DNA of 64,000 nt from DATKJS01 sp964551995 (GTDB taxonomy: Bacteria; Acidobacteriota; Aminicenantia; Aminicenantales; Saccharicenantaceae), in NCBI GenBank assembly GCA_964551995.1, contig CAZKFD010000004.1, positions 124,001-188,000 of the forward strand, read 5' to 3'. Positions 63,459 through 64,000 of this stretch are shown here, one piece after another; position 1 is the first letter of the stretch; each line of letters opens with the position of its first letter. A program made the position numbers and the translations under genes. The notes under the pieces were generated by a model. The model was not told the origin of the DNA. It was given only the letters and a program-made list of their open reading frames with translations, and made no database searches.

Positions 63459-64000
63459 GAGCCCGAAGGCTCCGGGGATGGTCCGCGGCCCTCCTCGCGT
63501 TCAGCGTCCTTTTCTCCCCGGCGCTTCTCAGATCGCAGCCAACGGAGCTTCTCCGCAGGCCCGAACACTTCGAGAGGAGCCGGGACTATGTCCCCCTCAA
63601 CTACCGCCTCGTCTTCGTCCTCGATACCGCCGCCAAATCCTATCGGGGCGAGAACACCGTCACCCTGGCCTCGCTCAGGGACCGGCTCGACACGTGCGTG
63701 CTGGACGCCGAAGACCTCTCGGTGGCCGGGGCCGCAACCGCAGAGGGAACGGCCCTTCCGTATTCTTATCAGGACGGACACCTGGCCGTCCGCCTGCCCC
63801 GGCCTCTGGGGTACGGGGAGAAGGCGTCGATCGTTGTCCGCTTCTTCCAGCAGGAGCCGAAAACGGGCCTCAAGTTCTTCGACGCCGCGCCGGGCCATCC
63901 GGCCCAGGTCAATACGTATTCCTGGCCCGAGGACGCCCATCACTGGTTTCCCTGCTTCGACGATCCGATCGGCAAAGTGACGGACGAAGTTTTTGCAACG
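63455..64000 (+). CDS. M1 family aminopeptidase, N-terminal fragment
   Basis: 182 codons from ATG 63455 run off the right edge. A signal peptide (WSAALLAFSVLFSPALLRS) is followed by YVPLNYRLVFVLDTAAKSYRGENTVTL, KTGLKFFDA, and YSWPEDAHHWFPCFDDPIGKVTDEVFAT, the N-terminal saddle domain and the conserved segment before the exopeptidase motif of M1 metallopeptidases. The zinc site HExxH lies beyond the window. It would trim peptides in the periplasm. The start overlaps the aminotransferase stop, so the two genes form an operon. Confidence 0.88.
   Translation, partial: MRARRLRGWSAALLAFSVLFSPALLRSQPTELLRRPEHFERSRDYVPLNYRLVFVLDTAAKSYRGENTVTLASLRDRLDTCVLDAEDLSVAGAATAEGTALPYSYQDGHLAVRLPRPLGYGEKASIVVRFFQQEPKTGLKFFDAAPGHPAQVNTYSWPEDAHHWFPCFDDPIGKVTDEVFAT

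Overview
The window is a 64 kb piece of a GC-rich, gene-dense bacterial chromosome with no plasmid, phage, insertion-sequence or CRISPR signature. Several things point to an anaerobic, fermentative, diderm heterotroph. These are a pyruvate:ferredoxin oxidoreductase fragment at the left edge, outer-membrane beta-barrels, a lipoprotein, and many secreted glycoside hydrolases and peptidases. The gene complement (tandem C69 dipeptidases, VPS10/sortilin-like Asp-box proteins, GH127/GH38/GH20/GH29, barrel-fused metallopeptidase, M1 peptidase) looks most like Acidobacteriota, in particular Candidatus Aminicenantes. That placement is inference from gene style; no marker-gene comparison was possible.

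Layout. 1-5,300: nifJ fragment, the dnaX-ybaB-recR replication/repair operon, an EamA transporter and a DUF6600-type lipoprotein. 5,384-8,570: tadA, tRNA-Ser(CGA), homoserine dehydrogenase, tRNA-Ser(GGA) and ornithine aminotransferase, all on the minus strand, each tRNA directly ahead of an amino-acid gene. 8,868-21,461: secreted Asp-box propeller, saccharopine-dehydrogenase-like enzyme, a barrel-only outer-membrane protein, GH38 mannosidase, MscL, GH127 arabinofuranosidase and gamma-glutamyltranspeptidase. 21,640-25,985: a plus-strand operon for a fused multi-cofactor amino-acid dehydrogenase, its FAD subunit and an aldo/keto reductase. 26,015-30,919: GH20 hexosaminidase translationally linked to a BtuFCD-type ABC importer. 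31,057-34,307: DUF4342 protein, GH29 fucosidase with a C-terminal-only DUF2207 protein and an NTF2-like protein, and a PilZ protein. 34,513-42,452: acyl-CoA synthetase, MFS transporter, Gfo/Idh/MocA oxidoreductase, a TIM-barrel/DUF1080 fusion and a FakA-FakB fusion. 42,504-45,596: a 1030-residue metallopeptidase-propeller-barrel fusion.

45,775-55,203 is the most intriguing block. It holds a DctM-like permease, a previously easy-to-miss 51-residue membrane protein, a membrane-anchored aspartoacylase/succinylglutamate-desuccinylase-like enzyme, two tandem C69 dipeptidases, a small secreted protein of unknown function and a heparinase-II/III-like lyase. 55,210-64,000 carries a small unknown protein, a serine beta-lactamase-fold hydrolase, a CBM9-like protein, a prolyl-tRNA editing protein, an old-yellow-enzyme family reductase, a decayed MFS gene, a GH28-like pectinase, a class V aminotransferase and the start of an M1 aminopeptidase.

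As a whole the genes describe extracellular breakdown of glycans and peptides, uptake of the products, and oxidation or transamination of amino acids. Housekeeping genes are interspersed. Good sigma-70-like promoters (TTGACA/TATAAT type, 16-18 nt spacers) can be read in front of many operons. Several of them lie so close to the start codon that the mRNA must be leaderless or nearly so.
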